From Leptidea sinapis (Eukaryota; Arthropoda; Insecta; Lepidoptera; Pieridae): DNA of 64,000 bases. Position 1 is the first letter of the stretch. Each line of letters opens with the position of its first letter. Made by a program: the position numbers and the translations under genes. The notes beneath the pieces were generated by a model. It saw only the letters and a list, made by a program, of their open reading frames with translations. It made no database searches and was not told where the DNA came from. The DNA lies in NCBI RefSeq assembly GCF_905404315.1, contig NC_066312.1, positions 5,257,001-5,321,000 of the forward strand, written 5' to 3'. Below, piece after piece: positions 1 to 10,600 of the stretch.

Positions 1-479
1 TCATGTAAACGTAATTGAGTTTTGATGTAGTTTTATTAATATACTTCTCAAACCGAAGATACTCATCAAATATTATGCCTAAGTTTCGAGGTTCCTTCAC
101 CCTGTCAAAAAATCGACATTAATAGTTAATTGAACTGTTTGAAGCACCATTTTTTTTAATTTCTTTGGAGTGCCTATTAGCATATATTTTATTTTGTCGG
201 CATTGAGAACCAGAGTGTTTTGTTCTGACCACTCAAATATGCGATTGAGATCGCTGTTTATTCTTAATAAAGCATTAGATGTCTCATTGGGATTAAATGA
301 ATAATATAATTGAACATCATCGGCAAACAGATGATATTTGCAATATTTAATGTTTTTGATTAAATCCGCGGTGTACAGATTTAAAAGTATTGGTCCCAGA
401 TCCCTGTGGGATTCCTCTATTAACAGATCTGTATTGAGAGTATCTCGTTTCACCATCGTCCCTGGTAATTGCAACAGTT
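1..479 (-). mobile_element. LINE (CR1/Jockey-like) reverse transcriptase, 3' part
   Basis: Read on the minus strand, this segment encodes the second half of a non-LTR reverse transcriptase. The PQG block lies near 400-420 and is followed, after a one-base frame change, by LGPILLNLYTADL and the catalytic FADDVQLYY near 320. The thumb region, with an N-A-D-K motif, runs to the left edge of the window, so the element continues outside. It is the downstream half of the element whose upstream half lies at 3413-4445; the two were separated by the insertion at 480-3399. The reading frame is broken, so this is a dead copy. The RT identity is firm. The clade (CR1 versus Jockey) is inferred from the motif wording only. 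Confidence 0.85.
467..479. repeat. Left copy of target-site duplication
   Basis: The 13-base word aattgcaacagtt occurs here and again at 3400-3412, exactly bracketing the plus-strand LINE. One or two further bases match but cannot be separated from the TAA-repeat tail. Removing the insert and one copy restores a continuous reverse-transcriptase reading on the minus strand. Confidence 0.85.
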
Positions 480-2273
480 GGAGAATATCCCTAAGCGCAT
501 CAAGAACCCTGGATGAGCTAGAGTTGGCAGTGAAAGTAACCACGGATGGCATCACTGACGCCTACGAGGCTAGCTGCCCTCTCTCCTTACAACACTCAAA
601 CAGGAAAGTGCCTTGGTGGAATTCAAACTTGAACAAACTAAGGAAGAAATCCAGAAGGCTGTTTAACAGGGCTAAAAAGACCCAAGAATGGGAACCCTAC
701 AAAGAAGCCCTAACAGATTACAACAGAGAAGTTAGGAAGGCCAAACGAGCATCTTGGAAGAGGTTCTGCGAGGATTTATCTAAAACTCCCCAAGGATTCC
801 GAGTACACAAACTGCTCGCCAAGGACAAACCTAGCCAAATCGGCCTGCTTAAGAGACCAGATGGATCTTTTGCAGCCGACGAGGTAGAAAACGTAAGAGT
901 ACTGATGGCCCACCACTTTCCGGGGGCTACCCATCAACCATCTGTAGTAACGCCTACACAACGGCCTCTTGACGAGGACTGGCGTAGAGCGGCAAAGATA
1001 ATCAGACCCCGGGATATAAGGTGCGCCATCAAGACTCTGAAACCCTACAAGTCAAGCGGTCTAGACAACATTTTTCCACCGCTTCTTCAAAAAGGCTTGG
1101 ATATCCTAGTACCGCTACTAGTCAAGATATACCGGGTAAGCTTTGCCTGGGGCTATCTTCCAGAACAATGGACTAGGGCTAAAGTACTATTTATACCTAA
1201 GGCAGGCAGAAAGGACTACTCCCTGCCAAGCTCCTTCAGACCCATAAGCCTTACCTCCTTTCTCCTGAAGGTTATTGAGAAAGTCTTGGACAGACACATA
1301 AGAGAGCATGCTCTAAGCCTAAAGCCCATTCATAGTTCTCAACACGCCTACTGTAGAGGCAGGTCTACAGAAACGGCCCTTCTACAACTTGTGGATAGAG
1401 TCGAGAAGGCGTTACAAGACAAATAGATTGCACTCTGTGCGTTTCTAGACATTGAGGGCGCCTTTGACAATACCCCGACAGACACGCTAGTGCAGGGACT
1501 AATTAACAAAAATGTAGACCCCACCACTGTCAAATGGGTAAGGTCAATGCTCTAAAATCGCAAAGCTCTAATCTCCCTCCATGGGACATCACTGGAGCTA
1601 TACACTACGCGAGGTTGCCCACAAGGTGGCGTTCTTTCGCCACTTCTATGGACACTAGCAGTAGACGAACTACTTAGTAAGCTGGCAGAACTCAGAATTG
1701 ATGCACTAGGGTACGCAGACGACGTTATTATCGTCAGAGGTTTCTGCCAAAGCTTACTAAGCTCTATATTGCAAAAGGCGCTAAACACCATCTCACAGTG
1801 GTGTACAGCCAACAAACTGTCAGTCAACGCAGGAAAGACTGTTATTGTGCCATTCACGAGGAAACGGACACTTAACAAACTGAAGTCTCCCACCTTGAAC
1901 GGCTCTACTTTGGAATTCTCAGCTGAGATTAAGTATCTGGGAGTCACATTCGACCAGAAACTCACATGGAATTCTCACATCGACAAAGCCGTGAAAAAGG
2001 CTAAAACAACCTTGGGTGTATGTCGACGTCTGGTAGGGAGACATTGGGGAATGCGCCCCAAGATCCTCCTATGGCTATTCAATGCAATTGTGAGACCAAC
2101 AATCACAAAGCCAACCAGAAAACAACTGCAGACAGACTAAATAGCCTGCAGAGACTTGCCTGTATGTTGGTAACCGGAGCCATGACGTCTACTCCTGGTG
2201 CGGCCATTGAAGCAATGCTAAGCCTACCGCCTCTTCCACTGTTCATACAGCAAGAGGCGAAGGCAAGCTGAGG
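480..2273 (+). pseudogene. Reverse transcriptase of the I/LOA-like LINE
   Basis: The frame open to 1426 encodes the RT finger and palm entry, including SSFRPISLTSFLLKVIEK and the AYCRGRSTETALL block. Past a TAG at 1424 the same frame continues with AFLDIEGAFDNT, then a TAA near 1554, then GCPQGGVLSPLLW near 1620 and the catalytic GYADDV at about 1709-1726. Both stops fit single C-to-T changes in glutamine codons. A frame change and small deletion near 2100-2120 moves the reading to the 2120-2270 segment. The gene is dead but only moderately decayed. Only one active copy per element is expected, and this copy cannot make a full protein. Confidence 0.85.
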
Positions 2274-2410
2274 CCAATCGCCCAGGGGGGTTCATGTAAC
2301 TGTATGTCGCAAACACTTAGGACCTTAGAGGACTCAGTTCTGCGAGACCACATATTAGGCATGTTACCTGATCAGATGATTCCACAATTAATCTCTGTCA
2401 ACACTATATC

Positions 2411-3301
2411 GTGGAACTACCTTCCAGGGACGACTGGATGAACAACAAAGTCACGTGGAAGGACGGGAGCCTCATGTGGTTCACCGATGGGTCCAAAATG
2501 GAAAATGAAGTCGGCTGTGGGGTCTATGGAGAACGCCCCAGGTTTAAATCCAGCACAAACCTGGGAAGCTTTACCTCCATATTTCAAGCAAAGGTGTACG
2601 CCATCCTGGAATGCGCGGAAACCAATATCCAAAAAGGCTACTTCAATCATAACATATACATTCACTCTGATAGTCAGGCAGCATTGTTGGCTTTAGACAC
2701 TGACTTGACGTTAGTCAATAATTGCGTTGAATGCCTGAATTCATTAAGCATGAAAAACAGAGTGATTCTCAGATGGGTCCCAGGGCATGCCGGAATCATA
2801 GGCAATGAAATGGCCGATGAGCTCGCAAGAGCTGGGGCTAAAGCAGTCCGATATGGTCCGGAACCCATTTGTGGACTGCCCAAGAGCGCCATCCGACACA
2901 CCCTGAGTAACCAATGTAAACAAGAAGCACTTAAACGCTGGAACAACTCTTCAGGTTTAAACCACTCTAAAGCACTGATAAGGGCATTCAACAGTAGCTA
3001 TGCGAATGAAGCCCTATCATTGAACAGGAAAAATCTATGCATACTCACTAGGATGCTAACCGGGCACTGTCGCCTAAACAAGCACCTCAGTGTGGTCGGC
3101 ATCAGAAGCGACAAAGCTTGCAGGTTCTGCCTTGAGGATGATGAAACACCTATTCATCTACTCTGCGACTGCGGCCCACTAATGCATAAGCGTAACACAA
3201 TCTTTGGTAACTACTTCGTACCACCAGATAGTGTTTGCAACACTCGCGTCAAGGAACTACTGCGGTTCGTAAAGGCGGCAGGGCTTGACGATGAGCTTTA
3301 G
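2411..3301 (+). pseudogene. RNase H and cysteine-rich tail of the I/LOA-like LINE
   Basis: An open stretch of 296 codons. RNase H landmarks occur in order: FTDGSK (first catalytic Asp), a Glu in AILECAE, HSDSQAALL (Asp) and WVPGHAGIIGNEMADELA near 2776-2829 with the final His and Asp. Downstream is the sequence CRFCLEDDETPIHLLCDC, the Cys/His-rich tail common after RNase H in I/R1-type elements. The enzyme would degrade RNA in the RNA-DNA hybrid made during retrotransposition. All key acidic residues seem present, yet the upstream RT is broken, so the ORF cannot be translated as part of a working polyprotein. Confidence 0.85.
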
Positions 3302-3399
3302 TATGAGTGGCGAACACAATAGTCCAATTCTGGACGCGGTGTTACTAGGAACCTTTTAGGACCAGGAAATAGCCACCCTCTTCAAATAATAATAATAAT

Positions 3400-3412
3400 A
3401 ATTGCAACAGTT
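3400..3412. repeat. Right copy of target-site duplication
   Basis: Partner of the copy at 467-479. The minus-strand LINE resumes directly after it. Confidence 0.85.
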
Positions 3413-4445
3413 TGAGTACGGTTACCAAGGTAACTAGTAAACCATTGTACTGTTTTCTGACTAACCATAATAATTTAGTTTTGTTAGCAGTAATATTATA
3501 ATCAGGGATATTTATAGTATCGAAGGCCCGTGAATAATCCAATAATACCAAAACTGTAACCATGCCACGATCTTGACTACATAATATATTATCTACTACA
3601 TCCAACAAAGCTGTAGAAGTACCCCTGTGCCTTCTAAAACCTGCTTGAAGCTCTTGCAGAATTTTACTACTTTCAAGGTAATATATAAGTTACATGTTGC
3701 ACAATCTTCTCCAGTACTTTAGAGAAACATGGAAGGATACTCACCGGCCTCAGATCCTTGAAAGTCGTCGGATTGAAAGATTTTGGTGTCGGGAGAACTA
3801 GGGCCTTTTGCTACATTAAAGATAATTTGTTGCTTGTTATGGATGTATTTATGATAAGTTTTAGAATAGGTAATGCTTTTGAAATTGTAATATTTATCAT
3901 TCCAAAGATATTTCGTCAGTCCATAAAGCTTGTGACTTGAGCCGTTTTAAGGCTTTCATGACATCTATTTCGATTTCACTAACCGTCCTTAATTCGAAGC
4001 CATTTTTAGTTGTTAGATATTTTTCAGAAAAATGAATTGACATTGTGGATACATTATTGCTGCCCGGTAAATTGAGAAAATGTAGATTTTGGTTGTCTGG
4101 ATCATTGAGGTGTGAGGATAGTACGAAGTCTTTCTTACAACAATATTAGTAATTTTAGCATTTGTGCATACTAAATTTATCAGAGTTTCACTTTTGTTTG
4201 TAAAATGTGTCGGTTGATTGACTGCTTGGACTAAGTTTGTAGATTGAAGAAAGTCACACAGTTTTTTATAATTACAATTATTTATATTTAGCGCATTTAC
4301 GTTGAAATCACCAACTAAGATAATAGTACCACACCAAATAAAGGATCCTATACTTTCAGTTAGGGCATTAAAAAAGAAGTCAATTTCTAACCAAGGTGGT
4401 CGATAAGCTGTTCCTATAATAAGGCTTCTACCCCGATTTTTTAAC
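3413..4445 (-). mobile_element. LINE (CR1/Jockey-like) endonuclease end and RT start
   Basis: The minus strand from about 4440 down encodes the C-terminal half of an APE-type endonuclease (GTAYRPPW near 4410, then VGDFNVNALN near 4300). A decayed linker follows, then RT blocks: KALVLPTPKS near 3800, FKDLRPVSILPCFSKVLEKI near 3740, QAGFRRHRGTSTALLDVVDN near 3610 and LDYSRAFDTI near 3520. Several frame changes are needed. It is the upstream half of the element at 1-479. The 5' end of the element is not seen: homology fades near 4445, so it was probably truncated on insertion. Confidence 0.8.
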
Positions 4446-4559
4446 TTTGACCCACATCTGTTCCACCTGTTGTGATTGTGGATGTTTAAAAATTTGATAA
4501 GATATTATTAGTTTTTTCCTGAAATACTGGCTATTTATAAGGTTTTATTTGATATTGAC

Positions 4560-4811
4560 AGACACACGGTTATGATCTTGTTAGTTAACATTATAAACTA
4601 TTATTTTAATTTGATTCCTGAAAGACGGGGGACACATCAAAGAAAAATCAAAATCGTTGTTTTTATTTAATTCCGAGCATTTTCATATTTTTTTTAAACA
4701 TTCTCTGGACATCCACAAATAATTAAAGATCAAAATTAGCCAAATTGGTCCAGCCATTCTCGAGTTTTAGCGAGACTAACGAACAGCAATTAATTTTTAT
4801 ATATATAAATA
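4560..4811 (-). mobile_element. Helitron-like element, 5' part
   Basis: Reading on the minus strand from 4811, the sequence starts in a TATATATAAAA stretch followed by aattgctgttcgttagtc, then a block containing ggctggaccaatttgg. The same order is found at the 5' ends of the complete non-autonomous Helitrons at 59243-59616. No CTAG 3' end is recognisable here, so this is a partial copy. Confidence 0.5.
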
Positions 4812-4825
4812 ATGAAAATGGCCAT

Positions 4826-5720
4826 TGTTTGAGGCTCTTTCACGCCTAAACCACTGATCGTATCGACATGAAACTACCACCATTCGATGAGATATTTATC
4901 TTAGATGGTTTATGACCTTATTTTTGGAATTCCAACGTTCCTTCCTTTTAAATAGCACAGAGAAACGGACGGGAACGGCTAGTTGATTAATATATAAGTA
5001 TAATAATATACGGCACAAATTAATAATTAAACAGGAGCACTGCGTAACATGACTATGTACAAAGATGGCCGTGGCGGAAGTCAAAGAACATTAATAACCT
5101 TGCCTTTTAGCCCCTTTAATGACAACTACTAAAAACACGATGATGATCCTATGTGTAATAATAGTTTTGAGCAGTATATAATAAATAACAATAATTCTTT
5201 TTATAGGTACTTGTGGTGTTTTAATGTCTTATACCACTACATACTATAAGAAGATATTGTAATATTTTTCGCGTTGCTTGTAAGTAGTACTAGTATGTAT
5301 AAGTGTTTTTATGAGTGGACTTGATTTAACAATAAATTTCCGTATAATATAGCTATTTTATAAGTAGTTATTAACGTGTTAACGTATTACAAATAGATGA
5401 ACTCCAGTGACTCCGTACGACAATGTATGACTCATTGTCACGTTCCGCTTGAACCGAGCGTGCAAAATGTTTAATTAATTATTAAAATTACTTAGAGTCT
5501 AATGCTCACCGAGATGTTACAACATTAATGAAGTTTCCTAAGGAAATATCCAAAATAAAAATAAAATAAATGTACAAAATATCACCAGCAGAAAGTATTA
5601 AGAATAGAATTACACGTAATAATAGAAAACTTGAATGATACAAAATAAATCACTAAACTGTGTAAGTATTGTAATTTGACTCTTATCAATCTTTTATTAT
5701 TTTTATTAAATTTTAGTTCA
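4826..5720. other. AT-rich DNA with one short repeat fragment
   Basis: Positions 4826-4915 carry a motif (ctttcacgcctaaacc) shared with 49450-49475. It is a common fragment of Helitron-like 5' ends. The rest is AT-rich sequence in which I recognise no gene or repeat. Confidence 0.4.
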
Positions 5721-5722
5721 CA

Positions 5723-6640
5723 TGGCGAATTTAAATGATAATTATTATCAACTTAATATTATTCAATGGAACTGTCAAAGTATGTTACATACAACATGCA
5801 ACACGATTTAATAACTTATGTTTGTAAATTAAATATTCATATGATATATTGCATACTATCAGAAACGTGCTTACTACATGATCAAACATTGCTTAAGAAT
5901 TAAACATTGTTTTTTTTTTTTTACTTTTTCGTCAGCGTTTAGATCAAAAACTATTCAAATTAACATTAAAATTGAAACTTATGAGTAAAAATATTAAACA
6001 GCTTAATAATTAAAATATTGTAGGTAAATATTCTCCACCGACACTTCAAATCCATAAACGATTTTGCAGAAAATTTTTTGAGAAAGCTCTGATTGCTGGA
6101 GAGTTCAATGCTTATCTGTAAGAGAAAAAAAATTATGGTTATTTTTTCCAGGTAGGTATTTTGTTAATTGTACGTGCGTCATTTAGAAAACTAGCATTTG
6201 GTTGACCCATATACAAAAAAAAAAGCAGTAGGTAATATAGTAAAACAAGATTGCGTTACTATATGGATAACTTTGGTGGATAGAGCACATGCAACTACCA
6301 AGAATAGACGGCAAGCATAAGCGATTTAAATTTTTTTTTTCAATTATTTAAATTGTCATTACATACGAATATGAAAAAATTATTATGGATGATATTAATG
6401 ATATTGATACCGGAATATTTAACGGACATTTGTGCCGTCACGCCATTGACAGCAAGATAATTAAAGTATCAGAAAATAACTTTCTGCAAATGCCGATATC
6501 AAAGCTCCGTTCATGTTGCTTGGTTTTTGCATTTCCGTTAATACTTATTTTCAAAATCCATTCCCAGAGGCAAATACTGTTCTTGAAGATGGTAAAGACA
6601 ATCTAATTACAGATTGCCATCAAAGATAGACAGCAACAAA
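5723..6640 (+). pseudogene. LINE ORF2 endonuclease relic
   Basis: An ATG at 5723 begins MANLNDNYYQLNIIQWNCQS, which looks like the start of a non-LTR ORF2 endonuclease (the INW/QWN-C-Q-S block). Further downstream, in shifted frames, are an ISETCLL-like block near 5860, a YSPPTLQIHKRF block near 6030 and a degraded AGEFNAYL near 6100, which corresponds to the GDFNAHH endonuclease motif. A stretch at 6385-6600 (DDINDIDTGIF, ENNFLQMPISK) probably represents the linker before the RT. No RT core follows. Stops and frame changes are frequent, so the copy is old. Family assignment beyond LINE is uncertain. Confidence 0.6.
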
Positions 6641-6867
6641 ATTTGGAAAAATTTGCAGACGTATACGTAGCAATGTCGATAATTCAATTCACAATGAAAA
6701 ATGTAATTACTGTAATTAATAATACTGCACATAACCTTGAAGCTTACTCTTATCAAACTTCTTCGAAACTACGACTGCTTATCAATGACAACAATCTCTT
6801 GAAACATCATGACGGCATAATGCCTTTACTCGAGACGTACAGACAAGAGAAACATCTTTGTCTGTAC

Positions 6868-7125
6868 GGTGTCCAGACACTTGGCCCGTGGGGCCCAGAG
6901 GCACGGAGGATGTACAAAGTAAGTATCTTCGCGCCTCAATAGGGCTACTGGAAACCCAAGCGCTGACAGCTATTTCGATCAACGGATCATCCAACGTGGA
7001 AATGCTGCCAGTATTCTTGCTACTGTACTTGGTTTGTACTCGGTAAATTATAGTTTTAATTTAATGTATTCATAGTATTGTAAATATAATTATAAGATTT
7101 GTTTTGTTTGGATAAATTTATATTG
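6868..7125 (+). pseudogene. Restriction-endonuclease-type LINE, C-terminal fragment (+)
   Basis: The reading starts abruptly at GVQTLGPWGPEARRM and, after one frame change, continues as SRLNRATGNPSADSYF and IQRGNAASILATV. This is the C-terminal end of the protein family whose longest copy is at 33478-36303. About four codons are missing before IQRGN compared with the copy at 9610. An AT-rich 3' UTR follows to about 7125, resembling the one at 9835-9905. The upstream border coincides with the codon at which the minus-strand fragment 7541-7905 stops. Confidence 0.7.
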
Positions 7126-7354
7126 CATTTTTATTAGCATGAGTTGATTTAAAACTTATTATTAGGTGTACAGTTAATCTTTCAAGTATAAAGTTAACCT
7201 ACTAGTGCATCCAGATATGTCAAATTACAAACTAGCCAAGTGACAGTAATCTCATTAGTACTCAAAAAGAAAGCATAAATTTAATAATTGGTAAAAAAGG
7301 TAAATGGTTTCTACGTATTGTATACCTTTGTTGGTACAGCATTTTGATGTAATG

Positions 7355-7545
7355 TACAGTAGAACACCTTGCATCTTATAAGACACGCACTGGTAATTTA
7401 TTTACTGATAATTTTAAAAAGAATAGGGTGGTAAAGTCTAAACAACTACTGAAGTGGTACGTAAAGAAAGGTCACAGAAAAATTTTGTTTAAGGATGAGA
7501 TTTTTTTTACAATTGAGCAACATTTTCACAAACAATATGAATTGC
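7355..7545 (+). pseudogene. Tc1/mariner transposase fragment
   Basis: The plus-strand frame around 7400-7540 reads LKWYVKKGHRKILFKDE followed by IFFTIEQHFHKQYE. This matches the transposase region around the second catalytic aspartate (the DE-x-IFT-x-E block) of mariner-like elements. N-terminal DNA-binding and C-terminal SPDL blocks are not found next to it. It ends where the antisense LINE fragment begins at about 7541. Confidence 0.6.
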
Positions 7546-7905
7546 TAAAACCAAACGGCACAAAGTGGTAAGACTCACTAAGACCGACATATTTGCGACC
7601 CTTGCTGTCTTCAGCAGTCGAAGCAGCCTCAGCATCACTGATGTACTTGGACATGAGAAGGAGCCAGAGTGTCAACGCAAGTCGCGTTCCCCACCAGTTC
7701 CCTTCCCTGTGCCCAGCCCACCATATAATTCCATCAGGACGCTTGCCATCGCGGTGGGTACATACCATTTGGCTCTAAAACAGCTGGTATATTTAGAGCG
7801 GCAATGCCCTGCGGATGACTTTATTAGTGCTGGGGTAACTACTGACGTGGCCTTCCGATTTCAGGCAGGATAGCTGTGACGCCCTGAATATTACCTGAAC
7901 GCCAC
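7541..7905 (-). pseudogene. Restriction-endonuclease-type LINE, endonuclease fragment (-)
   Basis: On the minus strand the reading gives IPAVLEPNGMYPP, then DGKRPDGI, then a damaged stretch, then AEDSKGRKYVGLSESYHFVPFG. The RPDG motif corresponds to the PD of the restriction-like endonuclease core. The paired WDAT block seen in the 33-36 kb copy is damaged here. Translation stops matching exactly after VPFG. The following residues of the family occur on the other strand at 6868. Confidence 0.65.
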
Positions 7906-7919
7906 ATCGGCATTGATGT

Positions 7920-9490
7920 GGTTCATTCAATTTTACATCTGATACGCATATTGATAATGTGAAATTGTCAAGTAGTGTTCAAATCGGTGCAGAATGCAAC
8001 GCTCGTCACCAAAAGTCCGGTTTTTTTAGTAGTGGCCATAAGACGAGCACGCTCTGTTCTGTCAGTAGTTATGATCAAAAGATCATCAATGACTGACAAC
8101 GACGTATTAAGAAGTGCTTCCCATACTTTTTGACACTATAAATCGTCTCAAAAACTTTGAACATTTGTAATATTTAGCTAAGCATTGTTGCTTCTTATAT
8201 ATACATGATTGATATATTTATATGTATATATATATATATATACATAATTTATTCTAGTAACGAAAGGCTGCGTACTATGAAATTAAGATAGGAATGCTGG
8301 TAAGGCAACGCCTGAAATAATACAAGTACCCAAACCACAAAACCATATTGGTAACGAGGCTTGAGACTATGCATGATCTGAAAATGCGCAATTCAAAACG
8401 ATTACTAAAATATTTTTAAGGAAACTATCAATCATATCAAGTAATTTTGGAAATTTCCATAACAGGCTGGACCTTAAGAGGTATGTAAATTTTGGAACAA
8501 ATAAACAAAACCAAATAATAAAAAGGCCATTTGAGAATTAATTTTAAGTTATCTGTGTGAAACGTTTTTAATTTATTTAATATGATCGTCTAAGATCGTA
8601 CATGAAACAGGAAATATTGGAGCTCCAAGAAGGTGTAGTGAATTATTATCTTAAACATTTTAATGTTGGGCGCCAGAGCATTAAATTTATTGGTAAAATC
8701 AACCCGTTCTGAAGTATGATAATTTTCGCTGCTTAAGTAATGATATTATTAGTTAATTATTATAATAATTTTCAACATTAACGTTTGCAGAAAGAAATGA
8801 GGTTTTCGGATGCCAGGATATTATTATTATTACGCCACCGTCATTAACTTTCTGTTCACTAACAAGAGAACAAATCTACTAAACCTATTGTACTAGCACA
8901 ATATTCTTACCTAATTGAATTTTTTACTTGTAACTTAGAATGAAATATTTCATGCATCTTCGGAAAGTGTCTATAAGTGATAGTTACTTGTAGTTTCCAT
9001 ATTTCGTGGAGGGGCCGGGTGTTGGTTCCGGTAGCTGTTCGGGCGACGGGTCGGGTGAGCTGGGCGAAGAATATTGTTTTATTTCTTTTGGCTTCTGAAA
9101 TAAGAGTGTTCGTAATCAACAACATATCTACTGTACTGTATAATATCTCGTATCATCAATGGTGCCAGATAGATCAAAAGCACTCCTTCATTGACTTGTT
9201 GAAGTATCAGTTCTTGTCTCGATTTTCACCACCTCTCACTAGATATAGTGACAGTACTGTTTTCAAGCCCGGCCGGGCTCCAGACGCCACGCGGGTGTCA
9301 TTACTCTGCACCAGATATACACCAAGGACTAACAGACAGATACTGCAGCATACTCACTACAACGGTTTGCTTGCTTGCCTCCAGGGCGCCGGGCTGGGGT
9401 CGTCCCTCCACAGCAGATACGGGTACTACTTCCCTTACTTGTACATTCCATCGTATCTGTCGAGTGATAATTCTACTATTAATAACAACG
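7920..9490. other. Intergenic DNA, no gene recognised
   Basis: The stretch contains a TA microsatellite at 8216-8243 and otherwise AT-rich sequence. A 190-codon open frame at 8977-9549 has no recognisable motif, and its end overlaps a transposon terminus, so it is not called as a gene. Confidence 0.5.
8216..8243. repeat. TA microsatellite
   Basis: Near-perfect alternating ta run flanked by tatgtata words. Confidence 0.8.
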
Positions 9491-9492
9491 CA

Positions 9493-9533
9493 CAGTGCCG
9501 GATTAACCACGTAGCAAGAGTGGCAATTGCTAC
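9493..9533 (+). mobile_element. hAT-like MITE terminus fragment
   Basis: The word cagtgccggattaa followed by gtagcaagagtggcaattg repeats the 5' terminus of the complete MITE at 48706-49172. Only one end is present. Confidence 0.5.
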
Positions 9534-9609
9534 AGATCTGTTATTCTGATACAAGACTGGTATTTTATTGAAGCTCAATTTGGAGAATTTTTACCGAAGT
9601 TTGTACTAA

Positions 9610-9905
9610 CTTCCATTAGTGCAAGAGGTTCGAGGTTGGATTGGTGTTGAAACAGTTGGCCCGTGAGGCCCAGAGGCGCGAGGATGGTCAAAGTAAGTAT
9701 CTTCGCGCCTCAATAGGGCTACTGGAAACCCAAGCGCTGACAGCTATTTCGATCAACCGATCAGCCTAGCTATCCAACGTGGAAATGCTGCCGATATTCT
9801 TGGTACGATTCCCCGTAATGATCATTTTAATTTTATTTAGTCATAGATAGTATTGTAAATATAGTTATAAGTTTTGTTTTGTTTAAATAAACGTAAATAA
9901 TATAC
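9610..9905 (+). pseudogene. Restriction-endonuclease-type LINE, C-terminus and 3' UTR
   Basis: The plus strand reads a VETVGP block (with one stop), PEARRM, SRLNRATGNPSADSYF, SLAIQRGNAADILGTIP and then a stop. It retains the SLAI residues missing from the copy at 6868. The 3' UTR, with a repeated tattgtaaatata theme, ends near 9905 with an AATAAA-like signal. The nucleotide similarity to 6868-7125 is high, so these are two members of one subfamily. Confidence 0.7.
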
Positions 9906-10600
9906 CGTTGTGGTCGTAGAATTAAGAACGATTTCAAGTTCCAGGGACTTTTTCTCTGACTCGTGTCATTTTTAGTTGTGTTCCTTCTTAAAATAAACTT
10001 AAAATAAATAAAAATAATTATACGGAAAGATTGTTATGATTATGATCATGAAGTTTAATTAAATAACGTTAAAGTATCAAGATTTCCAAAAACTCATTAA
10101 ATCATCTGGATGTTGGAACATCAACATCAGCAGTTGGTCATTAAGTGAAAAAAAAAAAGATATAAACATTTTAACAGTCGGATCTCTATATAATATTCTT
10201 GATAATATAATGTATGTACTTAGATACATAAGCGATTTGTTTCTGCTTGGTCAGGTCGAATTTTGGGTGATGTATAGGTTTGCTTTTACAAAATGAAAAA
10301 TTATTATTCACAGTAGATCCTACATTATTTTGTAAATCATGTTATGTTATCGTTATTTTAAGAGTTCAACCTGCAACCACCGACTATAAAGGTATTTTAT
10401 GTTTCATTTAAACTACAAACTATACTACAAAATTTTTTACCTACAAACATTTTTCAGAACAAAACTTTAACTACATGCATTTTTCACTATTTCACAGAAA
10501 TGATTCAAGTTTTAAAATTAAGTGTACCGCAATACATCTATAATAGTAATTTATATAATAATTACACAGACACTTATGTAAACATATTTTATTTCCGTCA
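9906..10600. other. AT-rich DNA upstream of Jockey ORF2
   Basis: No ORF1 (gag-like) of the Jockey element can be read here. It is either absent through truncation or decayed beyond recognition. Confidence 0.4.

Larger units (their letters stand above)
480..3399 (+). mobile_element. I/LOA-like LINE with RNase H, 5'-truncated, nested insertion
   Basis: A 2.9-kb non-LTR retrotransposon inserted inside the antisense LINE. It begins at the end of the endonuclease or linker region, carries a reverse transcriptase and an RNase H domain, and ends with a short 3' UTR and a TAA-repeat tail at 3385-3399. A TAA tail together with RNase H is typical of I-group elements (I, LOA and relatives), which is known family behaviour. 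The clade itself is inferred. The endonuclease is missing, as expected for a 5'-truncated insertion made by target-primed reverse transcription. Flanking 13-bp direct repeats confirm the borders. Confidence 0.85.

Noticed and set aside
7125..7541. Twin-priming (5' inversion) explanation for the two LINE halves
   Set aside because: In twin priming the inverted 5' part lies upstream of the sense 3' part. Here it lies on the other side, so a post-insertion inversion fits better.
7565..7873. 102-codon plus-strand open frame
   Set aside because: It is the opposite strand of the endonuclease fragment of a LINE, whose minus-strand reading has clear family motifs.
8977..9549. 190-codon plus-strand open frame
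   Set aside because: No motif, unusual composition for a protein, and its end runs into a MITE terminus at 9493. Likely chance in a GC-richer stretch.
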